NCBI RefSeq assembly: GCF_023078495.1
Contig: NZ_CP095742.1
Span: 2,790,001 to 2,854,000, forward strand
DNA length: 64,000 nucleotides
Reading direction: 5' to 3'
Origin: Luteibacter aegosomatissinici
Lineage (GTDB): Bacteria; Pseudomonadota; Gammaproteobacteria; Xanthomonadales; Rhodanobacteraceae
This document shows positions 26,174 to 35,401 of this stretch, in pieces. The notes under the pieces were generated by a model, which was not told where the DNA came from, made no database searches, and was given only the letters and a program-made list of their open reading frames with translations. The position numbers and the translations under genes were made by a program. Within the stretch, counting starts at the first letter, position 1; each line of letters starts with the position of its first letter.

Positions 26174-27583
26174 TCAGAAGGTCAGCATGCCCCAAACACC
26201 CACTTCGTTCGTCTTGTAATGGTACGGCGTTGCCACCGGACCGTCGAGCTTGTTGTGCTTGTAGACAAGCGCGAGCTTGAGGTTCTTTAGCACATCATAG
26301 GAAACACCCGCATTGTAATACCGGTCCTTGAGCTTTTCCTCGACGCTGGTCAGGTTGTCGTACTTGTAGTCGACGCGGTCATAGCGACCAAAGACAGCAA
26401 ACTGGTCGTAAAAGTGCCAGTCGGCCCATGCCGAGTAGCCATCCGCCTTGTCCTTGGTGGAGTTGGTCGCAGGATTGGGCCCTGCGCCGGTGCCCGCATA
26501 CCTGAGGATATCGTCCCAGTTTTCCGTGTGGAAGTACTCCACGCCCGCACCCCAGGTCTTGTCGCGCCAGGCAAGCAACGCGTCGCCACGAGTCGCCGTG
26601 CGGGTGGGTGCACCGCCCTCTGTGTCGTAGCCGCGTTTGCCACTGTAGCCGCCAACGGCGATAACCATCTGCTCAATGGGCGAGTAGCCGAAACGCGCCT
26701 CGGTGTCGACCGACTTTGAACGGCTGAGGTTGCGGTACCCGCGACCATTGACGACCGACAGCTGGTAGCTGATGGAATTGCCGCCCGTTGTCGCGCCCAG
26801 CGCGTGGATGCCCCAGTCCGACGAATTGCCGAATGCGCCAACGCCACCGGCGGTCGCGGTGCCGCCACTACGCCCCCCTTCGAACGAACGGTCGGTGATG
26901 GTGTTTTCGACGAAGCGGTACCCGTACCACTTCTCGACGAACGGAATCCACGGCATGTCGGCCGCACCGAAACGGACGGTGAAGAGACCGTCGAACTTGC
27001 CCTGGACGTATGCCTTCTTCACGAACAGGCTGGTCTGCCCGATGGAGACCTGGTAGTTGAAGTCCGTGGTCAGGTTTGCGGACCAGACATCGTCGAACTT
27101 GTGGTCGACCGTCAGGTAAAAGCGCTTGACATCAAAACCCGTGCCATTGGTCGAACCGTGGCCGTCCTTCTTGACAAGGCTGCTGATGCCCGTCGCTTCC
27201 TTGTGACTCTGGCTGGTCACGTCAAAGAACATCGTGCCGCCGACATGGGTGTTGTCAACGAGCTTGTTGAGGGCATCGAGCTTCCTGGTCAGTTCGTCCG
27301 CTGGCTTTGCACTGGCCACCTGGACGTCATTGACCGCCTTAGCAGTCTCGACCTGGGCGTCGGCTTGCGCTTCCTGCCTTGCCTGCAAGTCCGCAATTTT
27401 TGCCTGCAAGGCCTGTATCTGCCGCTGCATTTCTTGAAGCGTTGCTGTCTGGTCTTTGCCGATTTTTGAGTTTTCTTTGCCTTTCTCGGCCGCCATGACG
27501 CCAGCGGAATGCGCTGAGATGGCGATGATGATGCACGCAGAGAGAGTGCGAAGGGAAGCCTTCGCGAGGCAGGACGATGTCAT
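26174..27583 (-). CDS. Outer-membrane porin with N-terminal coiled coil
   Basis: A 469-residue protein. A signal peptide (about 1-31) is followed by a coiled coil (LQEMQRQIQALQAKIADLQARQ) typical of OprP/OprO-like and related 16-strand porins, which trimerise the channel. The rest alternates short strands (VKRFYLTVDHKF, ANLTTDFNYQ, FGRYDRVDYKYD) and ends in GVWGMLTF; the terminal phenylalanine is the BamA signal. The substrate is uncertain; phosphate or anions are typical for the family. The ATG at 27583 has AGGGG 10 bases upstream. Operator site 4 lies between it and the divergent aldo/keto reductase gene. Confidence 0.85.
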   Translation of the reverse strand: MTSSCLAKASLRTLSACIIIAISAHSAGVMAAEKGKENSKIGKDQTATLQEMQRQIQALQAKIADLQARQEAQADAQVETAKAVNDVQVASAKPADELTRKLDALNKLVDNTHVGGTMFFDVTSQSHKEATGISSLVKKDGHGSTNGTGFDVKRFYLTVDHKFDDVWSANLTTDFNYQVSIGQTSLFVKKAYVQGKFDGLFTVRFGAADMPWIPFVEKWYGYRFVENTITDRSFEGGRSGGTATAGGVGAFGNSSDWGIHALGATTGGNSISYQLSVVNGRGYRNLSRSKSVDTEARFGYSPIEQMVIAVGGYSGKRGYDTEGGAPTRTATRGDALLAWRDKTWGAGVEYFHTENWDDILRYAGTGAGPNPATNSTKDKADGYSAWADWHFYDQFAVFGRYDRVDYKYDNLTSVEEKLKDRYYNAGVSYDVLKNLKLALVYKHNKLDGPVATPYHYKTNEVGVWGMLTF

Positions 27584-27772
27584 GTTGATTAAGCCCCTGA
27601 TGGACGTCTAAATGGCGCAATACGGCGCCAAACCGACGCGAATGCTCGTTTTTATCGATGACACTTGTGCGACAGGATTGTGACGACGTGACGGCAAACC
27701 CGGAACAGGCGGGAGCATGAGACGAAAAGTAAGCGCTTTATACAAACCACGCCTTGACTGAAATGTTCATTC

Positions 27773-27789
27773 ACTTCAATCTCTGAAGT
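27773..27789. promoter_or_regulatory. Inverted-repeat operator, site 4, with promoter for the aldo/keto reductase operon
   Basis: ACTTCA-ATCTC-TGAAGT, a perfect palindrome in both arms. TTGACT (27754-27759) is followed after 17 bases by CAATCT (27777-27782), so the repeat covers the -10. The transcript would start about 10-22 bases before the coding start. Confidence 0.8.
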
Positions 27790-27810
27790 ATCTAACCTAT
27801 GGATCCTCAC

Positions 27811-28815
27811 ATGGCGCACCCGACGTTTCTCCGCTCCCTTGGCCCGCTCGGTTTCGGTGGAGCTCCTCTCGGCAACATGTTCCGGACCGTCTCAGAGGCC
27901 CAGGCCGAGGAGACGCTGCATACGGCGTGGGAATCGGGCATTCGCTACTTCGACACGGCGCCGGTTTACGGTACGGGTCTTTCGGAACACCGGTTCGGTC
28001 ATGCCCTGCGTATGCGCCCGCGCGGCGAGTTTGTCCTCTCGACCAAGGTTGGCCGCATGCTGCTGCCCAATCCGTCATCGGACGGCAACTTCGGCCCTTT
28101 CGTTAGCGGTCTGCCCTTTGACGTCGAATATGACTATTCGTATGACGCGGCGAAACGCTCGATTGACGACAGTCTGCAGCGCCTGGGACTTTCGAGCATC
28201 GACATCGTCTACATCCATGACATCGCCGAGGACGCGCACGGGACGGGCTGGCGACCCCTGTTTGATGGTGCGATGAAGGGCGCTGCCCGCGCGCTTGCGG
28301 AGCTCAAGCACGAGGGCGTCATCAAGGCGTGGGGCCTTGGCGTCAACACCGTTGAATCCTGCGAACGGGCGCTGGAACAGGCCGACCCCGACGTTTTCCT
28401 GCTTGCCGGCCGCTACAGCCTGCTCAACACCCCGGCGCTCGATACGCTCTTTCCGGCCTGTCTTTCCCGGGGCGTCGACGTGGTCATCGGTGGGCCATAC
28501 AACTCCGGACTGATTGCGGGCGGGAAGACCTACAACTACCGCGATGCGGAGACGGAGGAAGTCGCTGCGCGCGACCGCCTCGCGGCAATCGCCACAAGGC
28601 ACGGTGTCGACCTTCGCGCTGCGGCATTGCAGTTTTGCGAGGCGCACCCGGTCGTTGCCTCCGTCATTCCAGGCACGTCGACGCCTGCACGTGTGGCCGA
28701 GAACGTGGCGCTCCTCAACATGACCATCCCTGGCGCGTTCTGGACGGAGCTCAAGGCGACCGGGCTGATTCCCGCGCATGCCCCGGTTCCGGACCCGGAC
28801 ACGGCGAGCGCCTGA
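27811..28815 (+). CDS. Aldo/keto reductase (aldose 1-dehydrogenase-like)
   Basis: A 334-residue TIM-barrel oxidoreductase with the full AKR tetrad: D48 (YFDTAP), Y53 (PVYGTGLSE), K79 (STKVGR) and H136 (VYIHDI). The LGPLGFGGAPLGNM start and the spacing resemble L-fucose or D-threo-aldose 1-dehydrogenases and pyridoxal reductase-type AKRs. It should oxidise or reduce an aldehyde or sugar with NADP(H). The start at 27811 is preferred (weak GGAT upstream); ATG 27799 is in frame, only 10 bases after the operator. The stop overlaps the AraC gene start (TGATG), so the two form one operon. Confidence 0.88.
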   Translation: MAHPTFLRSLGPLGFGGAPLGNMFRTVSEAQAEETLHTAWESGIRYFDTAPVYGTGLSEHRFGHALRMRPRGEFVLSTKVGRMLLPNPSSDGNFGPFVSGLPFDVEYDYSYDAAKRSIDDSLQRLGLSSIDIVYIHDIAEDAHGTGWRPLFDGAMKGAARALAELKHEGVIKAWGLGVNTVESCERALEQADPDVFLLAGRYSLLNTPALDTLFPACLSRGVDVVIGGPYNSGLIAGGKTYNYRDAETEEVAARDRLAAIATRHGVDLRAAALQFCEAHPVVASVIPGTSTPARVAENVALLNMTIPGAFWTELKATGLIPAHAPVPDPDTASA

Positions 28816-29606
28816 TGGGCGTCGCGCACGTGCCAGCAGCCAATGGCGCACCTTTGCATACTGAAGGGGTCACAGGGCCAATATTGGTGACCACCTTTGT
28901 TGCCGATACCCGCCGGTGCGACGGGCGGGTGCGGCCGGAGACAGCGTTGCCAGGGCACCAGTTGGCCTTTATCAGGGAGCGGGCGCGGACGGTCCGCATC
29001 CAGGTCGAGGCCGGCCCCTGCCGGTACCTGCACCTTGTCTTCAGCGGATTGCGCCTGGCGAGCGCCAGCGCACCGCGCCCGCTGCTGCTTACCTTTTCCC
29101 GTACGCACCACGACGCCACGACTGACCCGTCGGTGTCGTCGCTCGGCAGGCTCCTCGATTCGGCCCTCACCGAAAGTCCGGAAAACACGCCTTTGCTGGC
29201 TCACCTCGCCCTCGCGATGCGGGCACTCATCACAGAGCCCGAAACGACGGCGCCACCAGCCCAGGCGCCGGGCCTGTCGGACCTCCAGCTCAAACGCGCG
29301 CTCGCCTTCATCAACAGCCATTTCGGGCAGGCACTCAAGCTTCCGGACATCGCTGCCGCCTGCGCACTCTCGCCCGGGCATTTCGCGCGGGCGTTCCAGC
29401 GGAGCACTGGCAAGACGCCCTACCGCTGGCTGCTTGAACGACGCATCCATGAAGCGCAACGACTCATGGTCGAAACGCCCATGCCGCTCATTGACGTCGG
29501 ATCACACTGCGGATTTGCCTCACAGAGCCACTTTACCCGAATCTTCCGCAATGCCGTCGGAGTACCGCCTGGCGTCTGGCGACGCTCGGCGGACTCCCAC
29601 GGCTAA
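28815..29606 (+). CDS. AraC-family regulator in the aldo/keto reductase operon
   Basis: A 263-residue protein. The C-terminal 100 residues hold the two AraC helix-turn-helices (LKLPDIAAACALSPGHFARAFQR and PLIDVGSHCGFASQSHFTRIFR, ending GVPPGVWRRS). The N-terminal 150 residues look like a shortened sensory domain without a clear cupin. Its start overlaps the stop of the aldo/keto reductase gene, so it is expressed with that enzyme and may regulate it or its targets. Confidence 0.88.
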   Translation: MGVAHVPAANGAPLHTEGVTGPILVTTFVADTRRCDGRVRPETALPGHQLAFIRERARTVRIQVEAGPCRYLHLVFSGLRLASASAPRPLLLTFSRTHHDATTDPSVSSLGRLLDSALTESPENTPLLAHLALAMRALITEPETTAPPAQAPGLSDLQLKRALAFINSHFGQALKLPDIAAACALSPGHFARAFQRSTGKTPYRWLLERRIHEAQRLMVETPMPLIDVGSHCGFASQSHFTRIFRNAVGVPPGVWRRSADSHG

Positions 29607-29611
29607 CGCTG

Positions 29612-29965
29612 TCAGCCCGATACGCGCTGACCTGTGCACCGTTCGCGCTGACGGCGGCGCCAACGGTCAGGCGATTCACCAAAAACCTTGCGAAACTGAC
29701 GGCACAGATGCGCCTGATCATAAAAGCCGGCGTCGGCGGCGATGGCACCAAGATTGAGGTTCGTGGCCAACATCAATCGCGCGGCTGCCTCCACCCGCTT
29801 TCGGGTCAAATAGCGGAACGGCGTGAGGCCAAAGGTCGCCTTGAACGCCCGGTGGAAGGCCCCTTTGCTCAGGCCGACACTTGCCGCCATCTCGTCGCCG
29901 GACAAGGGACGACCGAATGACTCCTCGATGAGCGCAATGACCATCTTTCGCCGCCTCTCACTCAT
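29612..29965 (-). CDS. Stand-alone AraC DNA-binding protein (SoxS/MarA size)
   Basis: A 117-residue protein that is little more than the AraC DNA-binding domain: GDEMAASVGLSKGAFHRAFKATFG and LGAIAADAGFYDQAHLCRQFRKVFGESPDRWR. SoxS, MarA and Rob-type domains have this size and control stress regulons. The start at 29965 is chosen as the last methionine before the domain; in-frame ATGs at 29989 and 30109 are possible, and none has a strong ribosome site. It converges with the AraC gene at 28815. Operator site 5 lies about 220 bp upstream. Confidence 0.75.
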   Translation of the reverse strand: MSERRRKMVIALIEESFGRPLSGDEMAASVGLSKGAFHRAFKATFGLTPFRYLTRKRVEAAARLMLATNLNLGAIAADAGFYDQAHLCRQFRKVFGESPDRWRRRQRERCTGQRVSG

Positions 29966-30187
29966 AGCACCGACTGCCCTGGGATACATGCAGGTTACGC
30001 TTGCGCACTGGCGAGACGGCAGGTCTTCGCTCAGGCTGGCGCTGTCCCCGGCCATACAAGTGCGTCTGTTGTGCCGCGCGCGGTTTGCTTGGTTGATGCA
30101 CCCGGTCATAGCCCCTCCTGCGGAAGAGTGCGAGCGACTGCCAGATGGGTCGAAACACAGACAAGTCTCTTCGTGACAATGGATGTT

Positions 30188-30204
30188 ACTTCATTTACTG
30201 AAGT
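30188..30204. promoter_or_regulatory. Inverted-repeat operator, site 5
   Basis: ACTTCA-TTTAC-TGAAGT, perfect in both arms with partial flanking symmetry (GT-n before, n-AC after). The TTGAC/CAAT promoter seen at sites 2, 3, 4, 6 and 7 is not evident on either strand. Downstream on the plus strand an AAAGG and ATG (30223) follow, but the frame they open does not look like a real protein. Confidence 0.7.
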
Positions 30205-30820
30205 TACAAAAGGTCGTCTGCCATGTTCAGGACTGGACGGAAGGCGGGCGGCGGCATGTGCACGAGTCGGCTGCGGGTCCGAGGAACGTTCTTAGGTAGA
30301 CATCGCCTCAATCTGACCCTCGCCGCACTGTTGCTGTGCCGAGTGATACGGTCATTGCACCGAGAGCTCCAGGCAACTTCCGTGCGCGTATCGCGGCTGC
30401 TCGCACTCTCTGCCCGATGTTCACGCCCGCCTCAGGATGGGCATCGACGGGAAGGTCGGAGAAGGCCCCGGCGCCTCCTTCTCCTTGCCTGGCTCGAGAC
30501 GAAGGAACGGGTGGCTTCCCGCTGCACGACTGCGGGGTGGCCAGCGCCCTGCCCGGCGACTACGGGCTGCCGGCAAGCGGCCCCGGCAGGAGCAACATCC
30601 ATCCCACGCCCAACAGACTGACCGTCGGGCATTGGCTGAAAGGACGGGGGGCAACCGTGAAGGGGCGAGGCCCCACGGACGACCGACTTACCATGATGCG
30701 GAACGTATTCCGTTCAACGCGGGTAAACCGCCCCGCAATGACATTGGCGACGAGCAGGCCAGTACGACTGAATGCCACTGTCGGTCGACGTGCTCGCCTG
30801 CTGGTTCACACCATTGAGAC
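30205..30820. other. 616-bp region with no intact gene
   Basis: Plus and minus frames are long only because of high GC and read as arginine/proline/serine-rich sequence. An operator and a ribosome-site-like ATG at its left edge suggest that a regulated gene once stood here. I could not reconstruct it. Confidence 0.4.
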
Positions 30821-32413
30821 CTAGGCTGGCTCCGAGGGTGGTGGTCGCTGCAAAAGTGCAACGAGGGCAAGGCCGAGCACAGCGGTCGCTGCGACCATCA
30901 GGAAGGTGTCGGAAAAGCTCAGCGTCTGAGCCTGTGTCCGCACCGCACTCGAGAGCAGCGCAAGCGATCGACCGGCGTTGGCCGGATCGTTACTGCCGCC
31001 AAATCGGAGGAGCGGCCCAGTGGAATACTGCACCAAACGGAGATTAGTGTCGGCTTCCCCCGCCCCGACGTGGAGTCCGACAAGGTTGGAGTGAACCTGA
31101 CTCTGGACGCGCTGGAAGGTCTGGATGACCGCCACCGCAATCTCGCCGCCGAAAAGGCGAGCCGTTTGTGCAATGGCGCCGAAGGTCAGGACCAGCGCCG
31201 GGGTCAAATGCAGTACGAAATAATATATGAGGGCCGTGAGTGCCATCGTCTGGCCCAACGCCTGGAGCAGCATGGACGGAATGAACTGGGCCTCGGCCCA
31301 ATCAGGGGTCAAACGGCTAGCCAGAAGACACGCGATGCAGACGAGAAGGATGCCACCGCCGAGCACCCAACGCGCATCGACGCGAAGAAGGACAAGGCCG
31401 ACGAGGGGGCCAATGAGGAACTGGGGTAAGGCGACCCACAAAAGCAGGTCACCGACCTCCGTAGGCCTGAAGCCGCCGACCGTGGTCAGGAATTGCGGCA
31501 CAAGGAAATTGCTGCTTAACACCAGCATACGGGCGAGCGCGAGGAGGAGCGCCAGAATGAGAATATTGCGTTTGGCCAGAAACGAGAATTCGATGGCACC
31601 GAAGGGGTTGGTAAACTCGTGGATTGCGAAAGCGGCAAGTAGCACCAAACCTCCGATTGCCAGACCAACAATCAGACCGGAGGACGTCCAGTCGAGGCGG
31701 TTCCCCTGGTCGAGACACGCGTAGACAAGCGAAAACCCGACACCCGCGAGAAACATTCCCCAGTAGTCACCCCGCACCAACTCAGCGCGATTGACAGGCT
31801 CTTTCGGGATACCGCCCATGATGCAGAAGACCAGTGCAAGAGCGATAGGTAGGTTTTGCCAGAAAATCCACCTCCAGCCACCGTGGTCGATGTGCCAACC
31901 CTCGAGGGTTGCTGCAATGTTGAGGGTCAGCTCAAGGTTAAGAGCATATGCACTGATGCCAAGCACCCAGAACGGCTTCGGGAGATTTTTAAGGACCACC
32001 CCGATGGTCAACGGGATAAACGTACCCGAGCCAAGACCGGCCAGAAACTGCACGGCGATAAACAGCGGCAGGTTCTGACAGAACGGCAAGAGGAGCTGGG
32101 AGAGCGAGTAAAGCACGGCTCCCCCCATAAGGACGCGCCTGAGACCGAAAACCAGGCCAAGCCAGGCCGCCACGGGCCCGGTCAGCATCTGTGCGACACT
32201 GAAGGCTGTGGTTATCCACGCCCGCTCGTCAACACCGGCTCCGATGGCGGACCCGATGTCGGTCAAGCCAAAACTCGTCAGCCGCGCCGAGAGCGTTGAC
32301 AGCAAAGCCGCAAGCATCACTGCCGCGACAGCCAGCCACGGTCTGTGGGTCGGCGCTTCCACAGGCCCGGGAAGAGCCCGCTCGGTTACCGCAATCCCTC
32401 CCGCGCCTGACAT
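30821..32413 (-). CDS. DHA2-family MFS efflux pump (EmrB-like)
   Basis: A 530-residue inner-membrane protein with 14 hydrophobic segments, the DHA2 size. The TM4-5 region carries the MFS-type loop LGLVFGLRRVLMGG and the GSGTFIPLTIGVV segment. It starts 3 bases after the stop of the HlyD-like adaptor gene, the EmrAB arrangement, which extrudes hydrophobic drugs and uncouplers with an outer-membrane TolC-type channel. No TolC homolog is in the window. The 3' end runs into the gene-poor stretch at 30205-30820. Confidence 0.88.
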   Translation of the reverse strand: MSGAGGIAVTERALPGPVEAPTHRPWLAVAAVMLAALLSTLSARLTSFGLTDIGSAIGAGVDERAWITTAFSVAQMLTGPVAAWLGLVFGLRRVLMGGAVLYSLSQLLLPFCQNLPLFIAVQFLAGLGSGTFIPLTIGVVLKNLPKPFWVLGISAYALNLELTLNIAATLEGWHIDHGGWRWIFWQNLPIALALVFCIMGGIPKEPVNRAELVRGDYWGMFLAGVGFSLVYACLDQGNRLDWTSSGLIVGLAIGGLVLLAAFAIHEFTNPFGAIEFSFLAKRNILILALLLALARMLVLSSNFLVPQFLTTVGGFRPTEVGDLLLWVALPQFLIGPLVGLVLLRVDARWVLGGGILLVCIACLLASRLTPDWAEAQFIPSMLLQALGQTMALTALIYYFVLHLTPALVLTFGAIAQTARLFGGEIAVAVIQTFQRVQSQVHSNLVGLHVGAGEADTNLRLVQYSTGPLLRFGGSNDPANAGRSLALLSSAVRTQAQTLSFSDTFLMVAATAVLGLALVALLQRPPPSEPA

Positions 32414-32416
32414 GGT

Positions 32417-33505
32417 CTACCTGCCCGCATCCGTGTCGATGGTGGCGATGACAGACATACCCGGTCGCAGCAAGACCTGACCCGCCGCAGGAACATCGTC
32501 GAGGACAATCTTCACCGCAAGGCGCTGGATGACCTTGGTGAAGTTGCCCGTTGCATTATCGGGAGGAAGGAGCGAGAACCGTGCTCCGGAGGCTGGCGAC
32601 CAACTGTCAACGTGGCCGTGGAAGACCCTGCCGGGGAACGCGTCGACAGTCACCTTGGCCGGCTGGTTGCGGCGAATGTTGGTCATCTGTGTCTCTTTGT
32701 AGTTGGCAATGACCCACACGTTGGGAAGCGCGACGACGCTGATGACCTGCGCACCAACGCCCACGTACTGTCCCGGCCGCACCTGGCGCTGACCAACCAT
32801 GCCGTCGACAGGCGCACGAATCTCGGTGTAGCCAAGGTTGATACGAGCCAACTCCAGAACGGCGCGTTGTGCCGCCTGAGAGGCTCGTGCGGCCGCGATT
32901 TGGGCGTCGAGCGTCCCGAGGACTTTTCGTGCGGCACTCTCCTGAGCCACCGACTGGGTGTGGGCGGCAGTCGCCTGAAGATCGCTCGCCTCAGCCTGAT
33001 CGACAGCCTGCCTGGAGGCAAAGTGCCCCTGAACGAACAGATTTCTCTGGCGTGCGACCTCGAGCTTATAGAGCCGGGCGGACGCCACGGCGGAAGCAAC
33101 ACCAGCCGTGGATGCTGCTATCGTGGCGACCTGCTGGTCTCGTTGTCGCTCGAGAATCGCAATCTGTGCTTCACTTTGCTGAAGCGACGCCAGAGCTTGA
33201 GCGACTTGGGCGCGGTAGTCATCATTGACCAACGCCGCGAGGACATCCCCCCTCCTGACACGCTGGAAGTCGCCCACGTTAACGGTGCGAACATATCCGG
33301 CGACACGGGCCGACAGGGGAATCACATCGCTTTCCAGATAGGCGTCATCGGTTCTCTGACGCGCCGCCGCCCCCGACCACATGTTCCACCTCGTGGCAAA
33401 CACCCAAACCGTTGCGACCCCGAGGAGCACAACAAGGATACGGACGCCGGTTGCGACCCAGCGATATGGCAAACCTGATGGCACGGAAGGGACGAACGGG
33501 TCCAT
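32417..33505 (-). CDS. HlyD/EmrA-type membrane fusion protein
   Basis: A 362-residue periplasmic adaptor. One membrane anchor (about residues 15-37) is followed by the biotinyl-lipoyl half-motif (DVIPLSARVAGYVRTVNVGDFQRVRRGD), a long coiled-coil hairpin and the returning half (YTEIRAPVDGMVGQRQVRPGQYV), then a beta-barrel domain. It should bridge the EmrB-like pump to an outer-membrane channel. The ATG at 33505 has a GGAAA site; the frame is open upstream to 33577. Operator site 6 overlaps its promoter. Confidence 0.88.
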   Translation of the reverse strand: MDPFVPSVPSGLPYRWVATGVRILVVLLGVATVWVFATRWNMWSGAAARQRTDDAYLESDVIPLSARVAGYVRTVNVGDFQRVRRGDVLAALVNDDYRAQVAQALASLQQSEAQIAILERQRDQQVATIAASTAGVASAVASARLYKLEVARQRNLFVQGHFASRQAVDQAEASDLQATAAHTQSVAQESAARKVLGTLDAQIAAARASQAAQRAVLELARINLGYTEIRAPVDGMVGQRQVRPGQYVGVGAQVISVVALPNVWVIANYKETQMTNIRRNQPAKVTVDAFPGRVFHGHVDSWSPASGARFSLLPPDNATGNFTKVIQRLAVKIVLDDVPAAGQVLLRPGMSVIATIDTDAGR

Positions 33506-33596
33506 GAGCTTTTTTTCCAGATTCACAACAAGGTTGTTTGCCCTGCATGGCGTACACAGAGTCGCTGCCCGGCCCAAAGAACGTCCAGCATCTGTT

Positions 33597-33613
33597 ACTT
33601 CATATATTGAAGC
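33597..33613. promoter_or_regulatory. Inverted-repeat operator, site 6, with promoter for the efflux operon
   Basis: ACTTCA-TATAT-TGAAGC. On the minus strand TTGACC (33627-33632) and CAATAT (33604-33609) are 17 bases apart and the repeat covers the -10. It lies 92 bp upstream of the HlyD-like start. Confidence 0.8.
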
Positions 33614-33657
33614 GGCTGATGGCCACGGTCAACCACGAAATGCGTGATGCTGCTCGC

Positions 33658-34563
33658 TCAGTGCGCCAAGCAGAACTCCGCGAGCTTTCCACGGAGCCAT
33701 TCCCGTGCCGGGTGGGAGTCCGTGCGCTCGTGCCACACCATGGCGATGCAGAATCCCGCCACCTCCACAGGTGGCGTGAACAGGTCGAGCCGTTCGATGT
33801 ACCGTCGGGCGAGGCGCTCAGGCGCCAGGGCAATGAGGTCTGAAGCCGCGACCGTCTCGAGCATGACGAGAAATGACGAGACTGCGAAGGCGACGTGGCG
33901 CGACCGGCCGACCGCTGCGAGCCCAATATCGGTCGCCCCAGCGAATCCATCGCCCCGGGGTGAAACCATTATGTGACGAGCTTCCGTGAACGTATCCAGG
34001 GTTATAGCCCCGTCGTCAAAGCGACCCTTGCGGGCAACGCCGATGTAGCGTTCGGATAGCACGTCCATGCGGCGCAGGGAGGTGCCAGCGACATCCTCGC
34101 GCTGTAGAAAGGCCACATCTACGACACCTTTCTCCAGCGCAGCGTGGACCGCGCGGCTGTCATGCATGAGATTTACCATCAGACGTACACCCGGTGCCAC
34201 AGCGCTCATCTCAATGAGGAACGGCAACAGGATGCTCACCTGCATGTAGTCACTCGCGGCGACGGTCAATGTCACCGAGGAGACCATGGGATCAAAGCCA
34301 CGTGCTGCCGCAACCACGTCCCTGACCTGCCCGAGAGCCCGGCGCAACGGGACTTCAAGCTCAGCCCCGGTCGCCGTGGGGACGACGCCACGCGAGGTCG
34401 GCGTAAGGAGTTCATCGCCGAAGAGGATCCTGAGGCGCGCGAGCTGGGCGCTGAGCGCTGGCTGGCTCAGATTGAGCCGCTGCGCCGCCCTCGTGACGTT
34501 CCGCTCAGCCAGGAGTGCCTCGAGCGCGAGGAGGAGATTGAGGTCGAGTCGCTTGTCATCCAT
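33658..34563 (-). CDS. LysR-family transcriptional regulator
   Basis: A 301-residue protein starting with LDLNLLLALEALLAERNVTRAAQRLNLSQPALSAQLARLR, the LysR winged helix in the NodD/LeuO-like subgroup, followed by a periplasmic-binding-protein-like effector domain with ASDYMQVSILLPFL. The ATG at 34563 is preferred; a TTG 12 codons upstream is possible, and neither has a strong ribosome site. It is divergent from the flavodoxin-like gene at 34676, 112 bp apart, the usual position of a LysR activator of the adjacent detoxification operon. Confidence 0.88.
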   Translation of the reverse strand: MDDKRLDLNLLLALEALLAERNVTRAAQRLNLSQPALSAQLARLRILFGDELLTPTSRGVVPTATGAELEVPLRRALGQVRDVVAAARGFDPMVSSVTLTVAASDYMQVSILLPFLIEMSAVAPGVRLMVNLMHDSRAVHAALEKGVVDVAFLQREDVAGTSLRRMDVLSERYIGVARKGRFDDGAITLDTFTEARHIMVSPRGDGFAGATDIGLAAVGRSRHVAFAVSSFLVMLETVAASDLIALAPERLARRYIERLDLFTPPVEVAGFCIAMVWHERTDSHPAREWLRGKLAEFCLAH

Positions 34564-34675
34564 CAGACAAATACCAGCACCTTTAATTTTTGATTTCAAC
34601 AGGGGCGTCTAGCGGGCACAGACTAGGCGTATTCGGCAGGCGCAAAAGCCCGTCGTTCCCTGCTACGGAGTCCAC

Positions 34676-35365
34676 ATGGCCAAAGTTGCCATCGTTTTTT
34701 CATCCGGCCACGGCCACACGCGAACCATCGCCGAGCACGTACTCAAGGGGATTCTTGGCGTTGCCGGCGTTGCCGGGGAACTGCTCGAGATCCTGCCGGA
34801 CCAGGTTCGCGAGGACGGGCGCTGGCACGACGAGTCCATTGTCGCCTCACTAAATGAAGCCGATGCAATCGTCTTTGGCGCGCCGACGTATATGGGATCC
34901 GCACATGGCCTCTTCAAACTTTTTCTCGAGTACGGCTTTACGCCATGGCTTGGGCAGCAATGGAAAGACAAGATTGCCGCAGGATTCACCAATTCCGCGT
35001 CGCGAAGCGGAGACAAGCTTATCGCCCTCGAGCAGATGGCTGTGTTTGCCGCGCAGATGAGCATGGTGTGGGTCGGCGTCGGTGACCAGCCCGGCGGGAA
35101 TTTCACTGAAAGTCGGTATACGGACGTAAACGTAAATGGGTCGTGGCTCGGCCTCAGTGCACAGAGCTTTGGTGATGGCACCCCGGAGACCGCCCCGCAC
35201 CCGGGGGACCGTCTTACGGCCGAGCGCTTCGGCCGACGCATCGCGCGAACGACTGCACGTTGGCTAATCGGTGCCGATGCATATCCGCCACAACGAATCA
35301 GCGAAGAGGAATCGCGCCGGCGGAACATCGCCGGTGCGGATGAATGGCGCCGGTTCGACGACTGA
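34676..35365 (+). CDS. WrbA-like flavodoxin family NAD(P)H:quinone oxidoreductase
   Basis: A 229-residue FMN protein: IVFSSGHGHTRTIAEHV is the FMN phosphate loop, FGAPTYMGSAHGLFKLFLE the second FMN loop, and GFTNSASRSGDK the third. The C-terminal 40 residues are extra and charged. The family reduces quinones by two electrons. GGAG lies 6 bases upstream of the ATG. It is the first of six consecutive plus-strand genes (to 40235) that look like a quinone and aldehyde detoxification operon, divergent from a LysR gene. Confidence 0.85.
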   Translation: MAKVAIVFSSGHGHTRTIAEHVLKGILGVAGVAGELLEILPDQVREDGRWHDESIVASLNEADAIVFGAPTYMGSAHGLFKLFLEYGFTPWLGQQWKDKIAAGFTNSASRSGDKLIALEQMAVFAAQMSMVWVGVGDQPGGNFTESRYTDVNVNGSWLGLSAQSFGDGTPETAPHPGDRLTAERFGRRIARTTARWLIGADAYPPQRISEEESRRRNIAGADEWRRFDD

Positions 35366-35401
35366 ACACCCACCCTGATTAACCCAACCCAGGCCAATGC
35401 C

